This document shows positions 7,947 to 15,985 of a DNA stretch of 62,409 nucleotides, piece by piece; the first letter of the stretch is position 1; every line of letters begins with the position of its first letter. Made by a program: the position numbers and the translations under genes. The notes below the pieces were generated by a model. It was not told where the DNA came from and did not search any database. It saw nothing but the letters and a program-made list of their open reading frames with translations. The DNA lies in NCBI GenBank assembly GCA_964616985.1, contig CAZTVF010000014.1, positions 1 to 62,409 on the forward strand, written 5' to 3'. The stretch is from CAZTVF01 sp964616985 (lineage in GTDB: Bacteria > Planctomycetota > Phycisphaerae > SM23-33).

Positions 7947-8681
7947 ATGCAGGTGGTAATCTGTGACACCAAGATGGATCTGGGTCGCCAGGCCGCACGG
8001 CAGGGCGCCAAGCTGATCCGCGCCGCCATCGCCGAACGCGGGGCCGCCAATATCATCGTCGCCACCGGCGCGTCGCAGTTCGAGATGCTGCACGACCTCG
8101 TGGCATCCAAGGGCATCGACTGGACGAAGGTGACAGGCTTTCACCTCGACGAGTACATCGGCATGACGATGGCGCACGGGGCCTCGTTCCGCAGGTACCT
8201 GCACGATCGCTTCGTCTCCAAGGTGCTGCTGAACGAGTTCCATTACCTCAACGGCGAGTGCGACCCCGCGTCTGAGTGCCGGCGAGTCGGCAAGATCCTC
8301 GCGGCCCATCCCATCGACGTCGCCTTCGTCGGCATCGGCGAGAACGGCCACCTGGCCTTCAACGATCCGCCGGCCGACTTCAAGACGACCAAGCCCTACC
8401 TGATCGTGAACCTCGACGAGGCCTGCCGCCGCCAGCAGCTCGGCGAGGGCTGGTTCAAGACGCTCGCCGACGTGCCCACGCAGGCGATCAGCATGTCCAT
8501 CAACCAGATCATGAAGTCCGCCGCCATCGTCTGCACCGTTCCCGACCAGCGCAAGGCCGTCGCCGTCCGCGACTGCCTCCAGGGCGAGGTCTCCAACCTT
8601 CACCCCGCCTCGATCCTGCAGAAACACGCCGACGTGCACATGTTCCTGGACGTGCACTCCGGATCGCTGCTGATGAAGTAG
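7947..8681 (+). CDS. nagB: Glucosamine-6-phosphate deaminase
   Basis: NagB converts glucosamine-6-phosphate to fructose-6-phosphate and ammonia, feeding amino sugars into glycolysis. The 244-residue protein has the isomerase-type Rossmann fold with ATGASQFEM, TGFHLDEYIGM (catalytic base region), VAFVGIGENGHLAFNDPPAD (catalytic His and Asp) and ISMSINQIMKS. It is slightly shorter than the E. coli enzyme (266) and lacks the C-terminal extension linked to allostery there. An AAGGAG site lies 6 bases before the chosen ATG. With the ROK kinase upstream and the GH20 hexosaminidase at 25389 it fits use of N-acetylglucosamine polymers. Confidence 0.93.
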   Translation: MQVVICDTKMDLGRQAARQGAKLIRAAIAERGAANIIVATGASQFEMLHDLVASKGIDWTKVTGFHLDEYIGMTMAHGASFRRYLHDRFVSKVLLNEFHYLNGECDPASECRRVGKILAAHPIDVAFVGIGENGHLAFNDPPADFKTTKPYLIVNLDEACRRQQLGEGWFKTLADVPTQAISMSINQIMKSAAIVCTVPDQRKAVAVRDCLQGEVSNLHPASILQKHADVHMFLDVHSGSLLMK

Positions 8682-8754
8682 AGAGTTCGACGAAGCCGAA
8701 TTCGCTTCATCCAAGGTGGCGGCCCTCCGCGGCTGCCACCTTTTTCGTACCCTC

Positions 8755-8917
8755 GTCGGTGCCACCCCCAAACTCGTTTGGGGGTGAGAGAACGACCACG
8801 AATTCCCTTTGCATCTCCCCGATCAGCTCGAAATCGGGTTCATGTCCCGGATCGGTGACGGCGGTCGCCGGTACGTTGATCATCCGGGTGCATGGTTCAC
8901 TGAAGTGACCATGCCGG
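8755..8917. repeat. Composite intergenic repeat, copy 1
   Basis: About 160 bp that begins with the palindrome CACCCCCAAAC-TC-GTTTGGGGGTG (8763-8786), runs through a conserved middle (GAGAACGACCACGAA, CTCGAAATC, TTCATGTC, GGATCGGTGA, GATCATCC) and ends with the CATGG..CACTGAAGTGACCATG palindrome (8891-8915). The region at 26921-27080 matches it along its whole length, and 61073-61217 is a more decayed relative. It has no coding capacity. Confidence 0.8.
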
Positions 8918-8955
8918 GGGGCGTTGAGGCAATTGGCTCATTCTTCGGCTGTCGA

Positions 8956-9579
8956 TCACTCCCGTGTGGGGCGATCGGGCGGCAGCTTGGCGCGGGGCAG
9001 CGTAAAGCCGGTCCACATGGCGGCGAGTCGCAGCACGATGGTGACCAGGGCGCAGCAGGAGAGGGCGTAGTTGGCGTCCAGGCCCCAGTGGCGGGCGAGG
9101 ACGTAGGCCAGGCCGCCGAGGATGGCCGCGGTGGCGTAGAAGTCCGTCCGCAGCACGACGGGCACCTCGTTGGCCAGGATGTCGCGCACCACGCCGCCGC
9201 CGCACGCAGTGGTGGTGGCCATGAAGATGGTGCCCACGGGCCCCAGGCCGTGGTTGGCCCCGGCGGCGGCCCCCAGGGCGGCGAACAGCCCAAGCCCCAG
9301 CGCGTCGAACAGCAGCATCGCGTGCCACCTCCGCGGCACCAGGCCGGCGGCGAAGAATACGGCCACGCCCGCGACAAGGCAGACGATGAGGTACGTTTCG
9401 TTGCGGAAGGCCGCCGGCGGCGCCACGCCCAGCAGCACGTCGCGAAGGATGCCCCCGCCGGCCCCCGTGGCCACGGCCAATACCAGCACGCCGAGCACGT
9501 CGAGTTCTTTCCTCGCCGCCCGCATCGCGCCCGACAGGGCGAAGACAAAGGTTCCCAGTAGATCGAGTTCGTAAAGCAT
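8956..9579 (-). CDS. TRIC-type cation channel family protein (UPF0126/YadS-like)
   Basis: This 207-residue integral membrane protein has about seven hydrophobic helices arranged as two related halves. The two glycine-rich signatures typical of the UPF0126/trimeric intracellular cation channel family are visible: TGAGGGILRDVLLG in the first half and TACGGGVVRDILANEVP in the second. Characterised bacterial members conduct monovalent cations, mainly potassium. The start MLYELDLLG has AGGAG 5 bases upstream and a TATAAT (9602-9607, minus strand) 22 bases upstream. A longer upstream open frame has no membrane-family similarity and is rejected. It is divergent from the transglutaminase-like gene. 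Confidence 0.85.
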   Translation of the reverse strand: MLYELDLLGTFVFALSGAMRAARKELDVLGVLVLAVATGAGGGILRDVLLGVAPPAAFRNETYLIVCLVAGVAVFFAAGLVPRRWHAMLLFDALGLGLFAALGAAAGANHGLGPVGTIFMATTTACGGGVVRDILANEVPVVLRTDFYATAAILGGLAYVLARHWGLDANYALSCCALVTIVLRLAAMWTGFTLPRAKLPPDRPTRE

Positions 9580-9601
9580 CGAGACTCCTGCAATGGTCAC
9601 G

Positions 9602-9607
9602 ATTATA
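9602..9607 (-). promoter_or_regulatory. TATAAT -10 box for the TRIC-family gene
   Basis: TATAAT on the minus strand lies 22 bases before the ATG, which leaves a short leader containing the AGGAG site. No good -35 is seen. Confidence 0.45.
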
Positions 9608-9709
9608 GATTCCGCACGGGGGTTTCGATATATTCGCCCTTGAGAGCAACGGCGCGTGTTCCAGGCTTGGCGGGCGATCATTGTGTCAAAGAAGATGAAG
9701 CTCCGCTTC

Positions 9710-9823
9710 ACGGGCAAGATGCCCGTGCTACGGAACAGCGAAGAACCACCGGCAAGATGCCCGTGGGACGCACGGGCGAGACGCCCGTGCCACGACAGGA
9801 AGACGCACGGGCGAGATGCCCGC
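9710..9823. repeat. Cluster of ACGGGC..GCCCGTG hairpin repeats
   Basis: Four units of the form CGGGCAAGATGCCCGTG, or close variants (CGGGCGAGACGCCCGTG), start near 9710, 9749, 9771 and 9806. Each is a small hairpin with arms CGGGC/GCCCG. They fill the gap between the divergent TRIC and transglutaminase-like genes and have no ORF. Confidence 0.7.
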
Positions 9824-9842
9824 GAGACGGGAAGAGGTAAGC

Positions 9843-11183
9843 ATGAGCGATTCAATCGGCAATTTCGTTCCGTTGGTGGTGACGGTGCAGCGGGCGGGCA
9901 TTCCGCAGCGCGTGGTCATGCGGCCGACGATTCATATCGATGAAGTTCGAACTGTCCCCGGCGAGAAAATTGCGGGCCAGTCCGTCGGGCCCGGCGGCAC
10001 GTGCTACGTCCCCAACGTGCCGCCCGAGCGGTACGCGCACGAGTCGCTGCACCTGTGCCCGCACACCTCGGTGCCCAGCACGGTGCTCACGCGTGACAAC
10101 CCGCCCCGGCAGGAGCTGTCGGTGGCGCTGCAGGACCAGCAGCGCGAGTGGGATTTCCTCCTCCGCCATCGCGACCTGGTCTTCGACAACAAGCGGATCC
10201 AGATGGCCGACTCTGCCTGGGACAAGGTGTACGCTCTGGCCGAGGATATCTGGGCCTTCCGCCGCAATATCCAGAAGCCCGGCGGCAACGACTTCAGCCG
10301 CACCTGCCCCTGGAGCCACCCGGTCGACACGCTCATCTACGGCTCGTGGTGCCTCGGCGGCGCGTACGCCTTCGTCGCCCTGTGCGCCACCATGGGCATC
10401 CTCGCGCGCGAAATCTCCATCTGCGGGCATTCGGTGGCCGAGGTGCACCTGGGCGGGCAGTGGTGCCTGGTCGACAGCATCCAGCGGTTCCCCAAGCTCG
10501 GCGGCCGCAACATGGTGCGGGCCTCGTGGGCCCAGGTCCGCCTGGACCCCACCAACCCCGCGTACGGTTTCTGCACCGACCAGCAGAACGTGTACTGGGA
10601 GTCGTTCAACCTCCACGCGCGCGGCAGCGAAAATGGCCTCTGGCTGCAGCAGATCCGTGACACGTACTACCAGCCACAGACGGCGATGGCGCTGTATCCC
10701 GGCTGGTCGCAGCCGCGGTTCAAGTCGCCCTATGCCGACCGCTACGACCTGCTGTGGGGCCGCAGCGGGTTCGCCTATCCCGAGCTGGTCGTGCGCCAGG
10801 GCCAGGCCATCGGGCGGCGGTTCTGGGTGGGCTCGTTGGGCAAGACCCGCAGCCTGCAGGCCACGTTCCTGGGCACGCACGCGGGCAGCGGCAGCATGGC
10901 CAGCTGCAACGTGCCCCGCGGCGGCGGGCAGTGGTTCATCGCCGTCAACGGCAAGGTGCACAGTATCGCCAGCCTGGGCGGCTGGGCGTGGGATGGGCAA
11001 TCCCGCAGCGCCGCCTTGCCGTGGGAGCAGCCCTTCGAGATCCCGCTGAACGAGCTGCGCGAGAACGACTGGAACACCCTGGCGATCGGCTGCCCCGCCG
11101 GCAGCAGCGGCGAGTTCCTCGCCCTCGGCGGCGCCGGGGAGTGGTCTCTTCCCGAAGAGCCCACGTGGTGCGCGGCGCTGTAG
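9843..11183 (+). CDS. Transglutaminase-like superfamily protein
   Basis: The 446-residue protein has a transglutaminase/papain-like core in its middle. Cys170 sits in YGSWCLGGAYAF, followed by the His in AEVHLGGQW (His202) and the Asp in CLVDSIQRF (Asp211), giving a complete Cys-His-Asp triad. The first 120 residues and the last 150 residues look like beta-sandwich domains (for example NVPRGGGQWFIAVNGKVHS), a layout seen in uncharacterised planctomycete proteins. No signal peptide or membrane segment is seen. It may be a peptidase or amidase acting on peptides or glycans; no substrate can be named. The start follows a GAAGAGG site and the gene is alone on its strand. Confidence 0.7.
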   Translation: MSDSIGNFVPLVVTVQRAGIPQRVVMRPTIHIDEVRTVPGEKIAGQSVGPGGTCYVPNVPPERYAHESLHLCPHTSVPSTVLTRDNPPRQELSVALQDQQREWDFLLRHRDLVFDNKRIQMADSAWDKVYALAEDIWAFRRNIQKPGGNDFSRTCPWSHPVDTLIYGSWCLGGAYAFVALCATMGILAREISICGHSVAEVHLGGQWCLVDSIQRFPKLGGRNMVRASWAQVRLDPTNPAYGFCTDQQNVYWESFNLHARGSENGLWLQQIRDTYYQPQTAMALYPGWSQPRFKSPYADRYDLLWGRSGFAYPELVVRQGQAIGRRFWVGSLGKTRSLQATFLGTHAGSGSMASCNVPRGGGQWFIAVNGKVHSIASLGGWAWDGQSRSAALPWEQPFEIPLNELRENDWNTLAIGCPAGSSGEFLALGGAGEWSLPEEPTWCAAL

Positions 11184-11504
11184 ACGGGGGAAGGAGAGAC
11201 GCGGAGAGGGAGAGACGCGGAGAGGGAGAGACGCGGAGATGGGGAGACGCGGAGAGGGGGAGATGCGTTGCGTCCACGCGCGGATGGCGTCACCTCAAAG
11301 CCGGCCCACTGCGTGGGTCGGTCTTGACGCGTCGGCGAACTGGGCGGCACCTCGGCATCGACACCGTCATAGGAGAGCGCGAGTGGGCGACGGGGGGACG
11401 GAGAGACGCGGAGAGGGAGAGACGCGGAGATGGGGAGATGCGTTGCGTCAATGCGCGAACCGCGTCATAGTAAATCGGCGAGTGGGTGGAAGGGGCAGAC
11501 GAAT
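11184..11504. repeat. Gene-free low-complexity stretch with GAGAGGGAGAGACGCG tandem repeats
   Basis: The region between two plus-strand genes has no supported gene. Purine-rich units of about 16 bp, GAGACGCGGAGAGGGA, are repeated near 11195-11262 and again near 11397-11440, with diverged sequence between. They look like simple slippage repeats. Confidence 0.6.
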
Positions 11505-11516
11505 ATGGAGTTTACT

Positions 11517-12017
11517 ATGGGCGTACTGACTGACATCGTCGTAGCGTCGGCGGAAGAAGCACTTCGCGGTCTGGATGGGATTCCAGACAACACCGATGAC
11601 CGTATCGAATGCCGAGACGCGAATCCTGTCATGATCAAGGTGCTCGAGAGCATTCTGGCGGGACGGAAGTGGGAATCTCCAAAGGGCGGAACACCAATCA
11701 CCCTCGCGGACGCTCTCCAAGAGAGGGCGGTCGCAGATGATCGTATAGAAAGCCTGGGTCAGGTCTTTGGGGAAGAGCCCGACGGCCCCTGGGTGTACCT
11801 GATATCTCCGGAATTGGTGTCGCGGCTAGTAGTTCTTGACGAGATGGCCATGACTGACGCTGCGACTCGCTGCTGCCAAACCGGCCAGTTCAGACTGGTC
11901 TCCGGCCACCAGGAATGGGAATTGGGATATGCCCGCGAGTTCATCGTGATTCTTGCGCGCCTCGCCCGCCGGGCAAAGGACCATGGGAAGAATCTTTACA
12001 TGTGGATGTGCGTTTGA
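11517..12017 (+). CDS. Hypothetical protein, 166 residues
   Basis: A small soluble protein beginning MGVLTDIVVASAEEALRGLD. It has no signal peptide, membrane helix or enzyme motif that I recognise. It contains a WVYLISPELVSRLVVLDE segment and ends in YMWMCV. Short proteins that open with MGVLTD and contain a GPWV..P..LV core occur as uncharacterised singletons in various bacteria, but I cannot name a family. The start with GGAG six bases upstream was preferred; an in-frame ATG four codons earlier (11505) is possible. Codon use is less GC-biased than the neighbours. Confidence 0.55.
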   Translation: MGVLTDIVVASAEEALRGLDGIPDNTDDRIECRDANPVMIKVLESILAGRKWESPKGGTPITLADALQERAVADDRIESLGQVFGEEPDGPWVYLISPELVSRLVVLDEMAMTDAATRCCQTGQFRLVSGHQEWELGYAREFIVILARLARRAKDHGKNLYMWMCV

Positions 12018-12190
12018 TCGTTGTGCAGTTTTTTGAATGTAATCGACGCGCCGAGTACGGGCTCCACCCGGGGCTACAATCAGACATCCGCCACGCGGGG
12101 TGGGGATTGTCGAAAGCCCTTCACCTGTTTGTGTCACCGATCTCACTTCGCGTCCTACGACCTACTGCCTTCGACCTACGATCTTCTTCC

Positions 12191-13147
12191 TTACCACATC
12201 ACGTCTTTGGCGTTGAACACCGGTCCGTGCGTGCAGCAGAGCTTGAAGTCCCAGCCGCGTTCGTTGTCGGCGCGAATCTTGACGATGCACGACTGGCAGG
12301 TGCCCACGCCGCAGGCCATGTGACGCTCCATCGAAAAGAAGCACTCGATGCCGCGGGCGAGGCAGATGTGGCCGACCGCCCACATCATCACTTCGGGGCC
12401 GCAGCAGTAGACGGCCAGGTCGGCGGGATCGATCTTGCGGACGTCCAGCCACTTTTCCATCGCCTGGCTGACGAAGCCCTGCATGCCGATCGAGCCGTCG
12501 TCGCTGGTGACGGCGCACGGCACGCGGTGGGCGGCGAAGGCGTCGACGCACAGGCTGGGCGCGGCGTCGGGGCGGGGAGAGCCCGCATTCACCGTCACCG
12601 GGAGCAGCCTGGCCGTCCGCACCCCGCAGAAGGCAACAGTGCTCACGCCGGCCGCCGCCAGCGTCTCGGCCAGGTAGATCATCGGCGGAATGCCCACGCC
12701 GCCGCCGATGAGTGCCGCGTGCTTGCGGGCCGGCAGCGGGAAGGCGTTGCCCAGCGGCCCCAGGATGCTGATCTCCTGGCCGGCGGCGGCGTCCGAGAGC
12801 CATCGCGTGCCCGCGCCGACCGCGCGGTAGATGAGGTCGAGCTCGACGCCCGCGGCGGTGTTCCTGCGCCCGGCCAGGCTGATGGGCCGCCGCAGCAGGG
12901 GCTGGCGGTCCTGGACCTCCGGGCCCGTCAGCGTCGGGGGGCGGTCGGCCGGCCAATCGGTTTCGTGATGTCCCTCGGGCGGGGTCGGCGGGCGGCACTG
13001 GATCTGGATGAACTGGCCGGCCTGCGTGGCCGGGAAGCTCGCCAGGCCCAGGCGGAGCAGGTAATGCTGCTCGCACAGGGGCTCGTTGGCGAGGATCGTG
13101 GCGATGAACATCCCGCGCGAGCGGGCGGCGGTGTCTGTCTGGCACAT
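12191..13147 (-). CDS. pyrK: Dihydroorotate dehydrogenase electron-transfer subunit (PyrK-like)
   Basis: PyrK passes electrons from dihydroorotate dehydrogenase B to NAD through FAD and a 2Fe-2S cluster. The 318-residue protein has an FAD-binding barrel (LLRRPISLAGR), an NAD-binding part (ALIGGGVGIPPMIYLAE, VYCCGPEVMMWAV) and a C-terminal cluster motif C-x4-C-x2-C (ACGVGTCQSC) followed by a distant Cys (KLCCTHGPVF). It is longer than the B. subtilis protein (256). No pyrD is adjacent, so it is either unlinked from its partner or acts with another oxidoreductase. The start MCQTDT was chosen; MFIATI 12 codons on is an alternative. Confidence 0.85.
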   Translation of the reverse strand: MCQTDTAARSRGMFIATILANEPLCEQHYLLRLGLASFPATQAGQFIQIQCRPPTPPEGHHETDWPADRPPTLTGPEVQDRQPLLRRPISLAGRRNTAAGVELDLIYRAVGAGTRWLSDAAAGQEISILGPLGNAFPLPARKHAALIGGGVGIPPMIYLAETLAAAGVSTVAFCGVRTARLLPVTVNAGSPRPDAAPSLCVDAFAAHRVPCAVTSDDGSIGMQGFVSQAMEKWLDVRKIDPADLAVYCCGPEVMMWAVGHICLARGIECFFSMERHMACGVGTCQSCIVKIRADNERGWDFKLCCTHGPVFNAKDVMW

Positions 13148-13562
13148 GTCAGTATGGTAGGAGGGGCAGCCGCGGCAGGCAAGCCTCAAGGCGAGCCTGA
13201 ACACGAGAAGGCGACCATAGGTTTGCCCGAAATCCCCAAACGCAGTCTATTTGTCCTGCCGTCCCAAGAGACAGCCGGCGCGGTGCCACCCCCAAACAAG
13301 TTTGGGGGTGGCACCGGTCTTCCTCGTTCGGGGATGGTGTTTGGCGCATGGGGCTCGGTGATTGTTCTCACCCCCAAACGAGTGTGGGGGTGGCACCGTC
13401 AACAGGGACCTTCCGTTCATGTAGACACCCCCAGCCGGTTCAGGCCGCTTCGTTTTCCCGTGGCGCCGTCAATAGGAACGTTCGTGGCCGAAGATGGAGG
13501 AGAGAGTTGACGCGGGGCGCAATATAATCGCGAGCATAGGCGTCATGGCGAAAGGAAGGATC
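13148..13562. repeat. Gene-free region with two CACCCCCAAAC palindromes
   Basis: No gene is supported here. Two copies of the 24-bp palindrome are present at 13287-13310 and 13369-13392, the second with one mismatch. A TATAAT at 13523-13528 lies 35 bp before the next gene and is its likely -10 box; no well-spaced -35 is visible. Confidence 0.7.
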
Positions 13563-14975
13563 ATGGACTATCGGGCGAATCGAAGGGATCGGTGCGCGTG
13601 CAGGCTGGCGGTGGTGTTGGCGGCGCTGGCGATCGCGCCGGTGGCGGCGCTGGCGCAGGCGCCGGCGAAGGTCGTCGTGCTGGCCGACTTCTCGGCCGAG
13701 ACGCCAGGGCTGGTTGTGGACAATGCCACGGCCACGCGCGTGGCGGCCGATGCGGGCGGCGCCGCCTACCTCAAACTGGTTCCCCGGGATTCCAACGCCC
13801 GTGTCTCGGTCCGCATGCCGCTGCCGGCAGGGATGGACCTGGCGACGGTGGCCACCCTGGAGGCCGCCCTCCGCGCCGAGGGCAACGTGCCGGTCGTCGT
13901 GCGGTGGTTCGGCCTGGACGCCAATAATGCCGTCATCTGGCAGCGGCGGCACGAGATCGCGACCCGGGGCGCGTGGCTGGACGGCCGCTGGCCGCTGGCC
14001 AAGTGGCGGTGGGGCTCGCAGCAGGTGGGCGATTGGGCCGACGTGAAGACGATCGCCCTGACGCTCGATTCGGCCGCGGCGGAACTGGACCTGCGGCCGG
14101 TGCGCCTGGTCTGCGGCGACGGCGGCCGGCGCAGCGCCCTGCCCCCCGACGACTGGCTGCCGGGGGTGGCGTTCGAGGGTCGCAAGACGCGGATCGTCGC
14201 CGAGGCGGGCCTGCGCGTCGCCACCGACGCTGTCGACGAATTCTCCGACGAGTCTCTGCGGACGAAGCTGGGGCAGATGAAGAAGATCGCGGCATGGGCG
14301 GGGCGGCTGGGGCCCGCGGCGTCGCGGCCTGTCACGCCGGAGGCGCCGCTGACGCTGCTGATCTTCCGCCAGAAAACGGACTGGGATGCCTTCTACACTC
14401 GCCTGGGCAAGGAGTGGAACGTCACGATTCCGCGGCCCGCGGCGGGGGGATACACGGTGCAGGATATCTGCGCATCGACCTATGACGCCAACGCCGGCCT
14501 CGACCGGGCGGTCTATTTCCACGAGTCGGCCCACGCGGTGATCAGTCGCCAGTGGCGGCTGCTGGCGGGCGTGCCCGCCCACAGCTGGCTGCAGGAGGGC
14601 GTGGCGAATTACCTCCAGCTGTGCGTGTACCCGCAGTCGATGGACCGCCAGCACTTCGTCCGCGCCTTCGCCGCGGGCATCGATGCCAACAGCTTCCTGC
14701 GGCCGCTGAACGAACTCATCGGCAAACCCATTGCCGGGCGGCAATATGCGCAGCTGGCCAGCCTGGTGGCGTTCCTGGTCGAGGAGCATCCGGAGTGGCT
14801 CAAGACGCTGGTGGCCGGCACGGCCGTCAACCAGCCTGTGGCTGAACTGCTGAACGCGTGCGGCACGAGCCTGCCGGCACTGCAGGAGCAGTGGCTGACG
14901 TGGGGCAAGAAGACATTCTCGTCGGGGTCCAATCCGCCGCGCACGCACTTTGCGACGCCGCGGGAATGGGAATGA
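13563..14975 (+). CDS. Secreted gluzincin-like protein with HExxH motif
   Basis: The 470-residue protein starts with a basic segment and a hydrophobic signal peptide (LAVVLAALAIAPVAALAQA). Residues about 40-190 look like a carbohydrate-binding or galactose-binding beta-sandwich domain. The C-terminal part carries YFHESAHAV, an HExxH zinc motif (His320, Glu321, His324), and about 20 residues later WLQEGVANYLQ with the third glutamate ligand (Glu345). This is the gluzincin layout of the peptidase-MA/DUF1570-like families. It is probably a periplasmic or surface metallopeptidase; no substrate is known. AAGGAAGGA precedes the start. It is monocistronic. Confidence 0.7.
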   Translation: MDYRANRRDRCACRLAVVLAALAIAPVAALAQAPAKVVVLADFSAETPGLVVDNATATRVAADAGGAAYLKLVPRDSNARVSVRMPLPAGMDLATVATLEAALRAEGNVPVVVRWFGLDANNAVIWQRRHEIATRGAWLDGRWPLAKWRWGSQQVGDWADVKTIALTLDSAAAELDLRPVRLVCGDGGRRSALPPDDWLPGVAFEGRKTRIVAEAGLRVATDAVDEFSDESLRTKLGQMKKIAAWAGRLGPAASRPVTPEAPLTLLIFRQKTDWDAFYTRLGKEWNVTIPRPAAGGYTVQDICASTYDANAGLDRAVYFHESAHAVISRQWRLLAGVPAHSWLQEGVANYLQLCVYPQSMDRQHFVRAFAAGIDANSFLRPLNELIGKPIAGRQYAQLASLVAFLVEEHPEWLKTLVAGTAVNQPVAELLNACGTSLPALQEQWLTWGKKTFSSGSNPPRTHFATPREWE

Positions 14976-15406
14976 GAATCCGTCGCCGTCACTCAACGGC
15001 GGCGGGGTGGCTCAATCTGGCTTGACAGTTCTTTCTGGCACCGGTCCCGGCTCGGCAGCTGTTCTGGCAAGTGATCCCCTAAACATGTCAGCCCACGGCG
15101 GAAGCCGTGGGTGCCCAAGGTTGAGACACGTTCTCCGGAGCCCCTGCAGGGGCGACACATGAATGGCGCCTATGTCGCCCCTGCGGGGCTCTGGAGGCAC
15201 GACACATCGTGGATCCCATGGCTTCCGCCATGGGCTGACATGTTGGGGAGGATTAAAGCGGGGGCTCACCGCAAGATGCCAGGAGGCGTTGCCGAGAGCT
15301 TTGCTCAGACGCTCAATCTCGCACGGCCGTTATTCTTTGTTGTTGGCGCGGGCGGATGAAATATAATCAGGCAGCCGCGATGAGTGGATGCGGCGAAGGA
15401 GCGATG
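14976..15406. repeat. Gene-free region with a long imperfect palindrome
   Basis: Arms of about 75 bp at roughly 15084-15160 and 15172-15246 are imperfect reverse complements. They share ACATGTCAGCCCA at the outside, GGAAGCC/GGCTTCC, and CCCCTGCAGGGGCGAC at the inside. It is one of the dispersed palindromic elements of this genome and holds no ORF. Confidence 0.65.
15340..15367 (+). promoter_or_regulatory. Promoter of the arginine decarboxylase gene
   Basis: TTGTTG (15340-15345), a 16-base spacer and a perfect TATAAT (15362-15367) lie about 40 bp before the chosen start codon. Confidence 0.5.
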
Positions 15407-15964
15407 ATGGGACGAACCGCACTGGTACCAAAAGAGATCTTCTTCACCAAGGGAGTGGGCCGGCACCGCAACCGCCTGCAGAGCTTCGAGTTGGCGCTGC
15501 GTCACGCGGGCATCGAGAAGGGGAACCTCGTGCGCGTCTCGAGCATCCTGCCGCCCAACTGCAAGATCATCCCCAAGTCCCGCGGCCTGTCGCAGCTTCA
15601 GGCGGGCGAGATCACCTACGTCGTGCTGGCCGAGGCCTCGACGGAAGAGCCCTCGCGGCTGGTGGGCGCGGGCGTGGGCCTGGCCCAGCCTTCCTACGGC
15701 GAGCAGTACGGGTACATCAGCGAGCACCACGGCTTCGGCATGACCGAGGAGAAGCTGGCCGACTTCGTCGAGGACATGGCCGCGACCATGCTGGCGACGA
15801 CCCTGGGCATCGACTTCGACCCGAGCATCGCCTACGACGAACGCAAAGAGCTCTACAAGATGTCGGGCAAGATCGTGCGCACGCGTGCCTGCGTGCAGAC
15901 GGCTGAAGGCGACAAGAACGGCCTGTGGACCACCGTCGTCGCCGCGGCGGTCATGCTGCTGTAG
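15407..15964 (+). CDS. Pyruvoyl-dependent arginine decarboxylase
   Basis: PvlArgDC decarboxylates arginine to agmatine for polyamine synthesis, using a pyruvoyl group formed by self-cleavage. The 185-residue proenzyme has the cleavage motif VSSILPPNC (Ser45-Ser46), followed by the family blocks ISEHHGFGMTEEK and VVLAEASTEEPSRLVGAGVG. The length matches the archaeal and chlamydial enzymes. Of three in-frame starts, the one with AAGGAG 5 bases upstream was chosen; ATG codons at 15380 and 15404 remain possible. It stands alone between intergenic repeats and the convergent tolC-like gene. Confidence 0.92.
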   Translation: MGRTALVPKEIFFTKGVGRHRNRLQSFELALRHAGIEKGNLVRVSSILPPNCKIIPKSRGLSQLQAGEITYVVLAEASTEEPSRLVGAGVGLAQPSYGEQYGYISEHHGFGMTEEKLADFVEDMAATMLATTLGIDFDPSIAYDERKELYKMSGKIVRTRACVQTAEGDKNGLWTTVVAAAVMLL

Positions 15965-15985
15965 GGGCGTACGGCCCCGGCCGCG

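Noticed and set aside
11195..11440. Possible CRISPR-like array in the GAGACGCGGAGAGGGA region
   Set aside because: The repeats are head-to-tail without unique spacers of constant length; they are simple tandem repeats.
13507..13528. TTGACG/TATAAT as a full promoter before the HExxH protein gene
   Set aside because: The two boxes are only 10 bases apart, too close for sigma-70. Only the TATAAT is kept as a likely -10.
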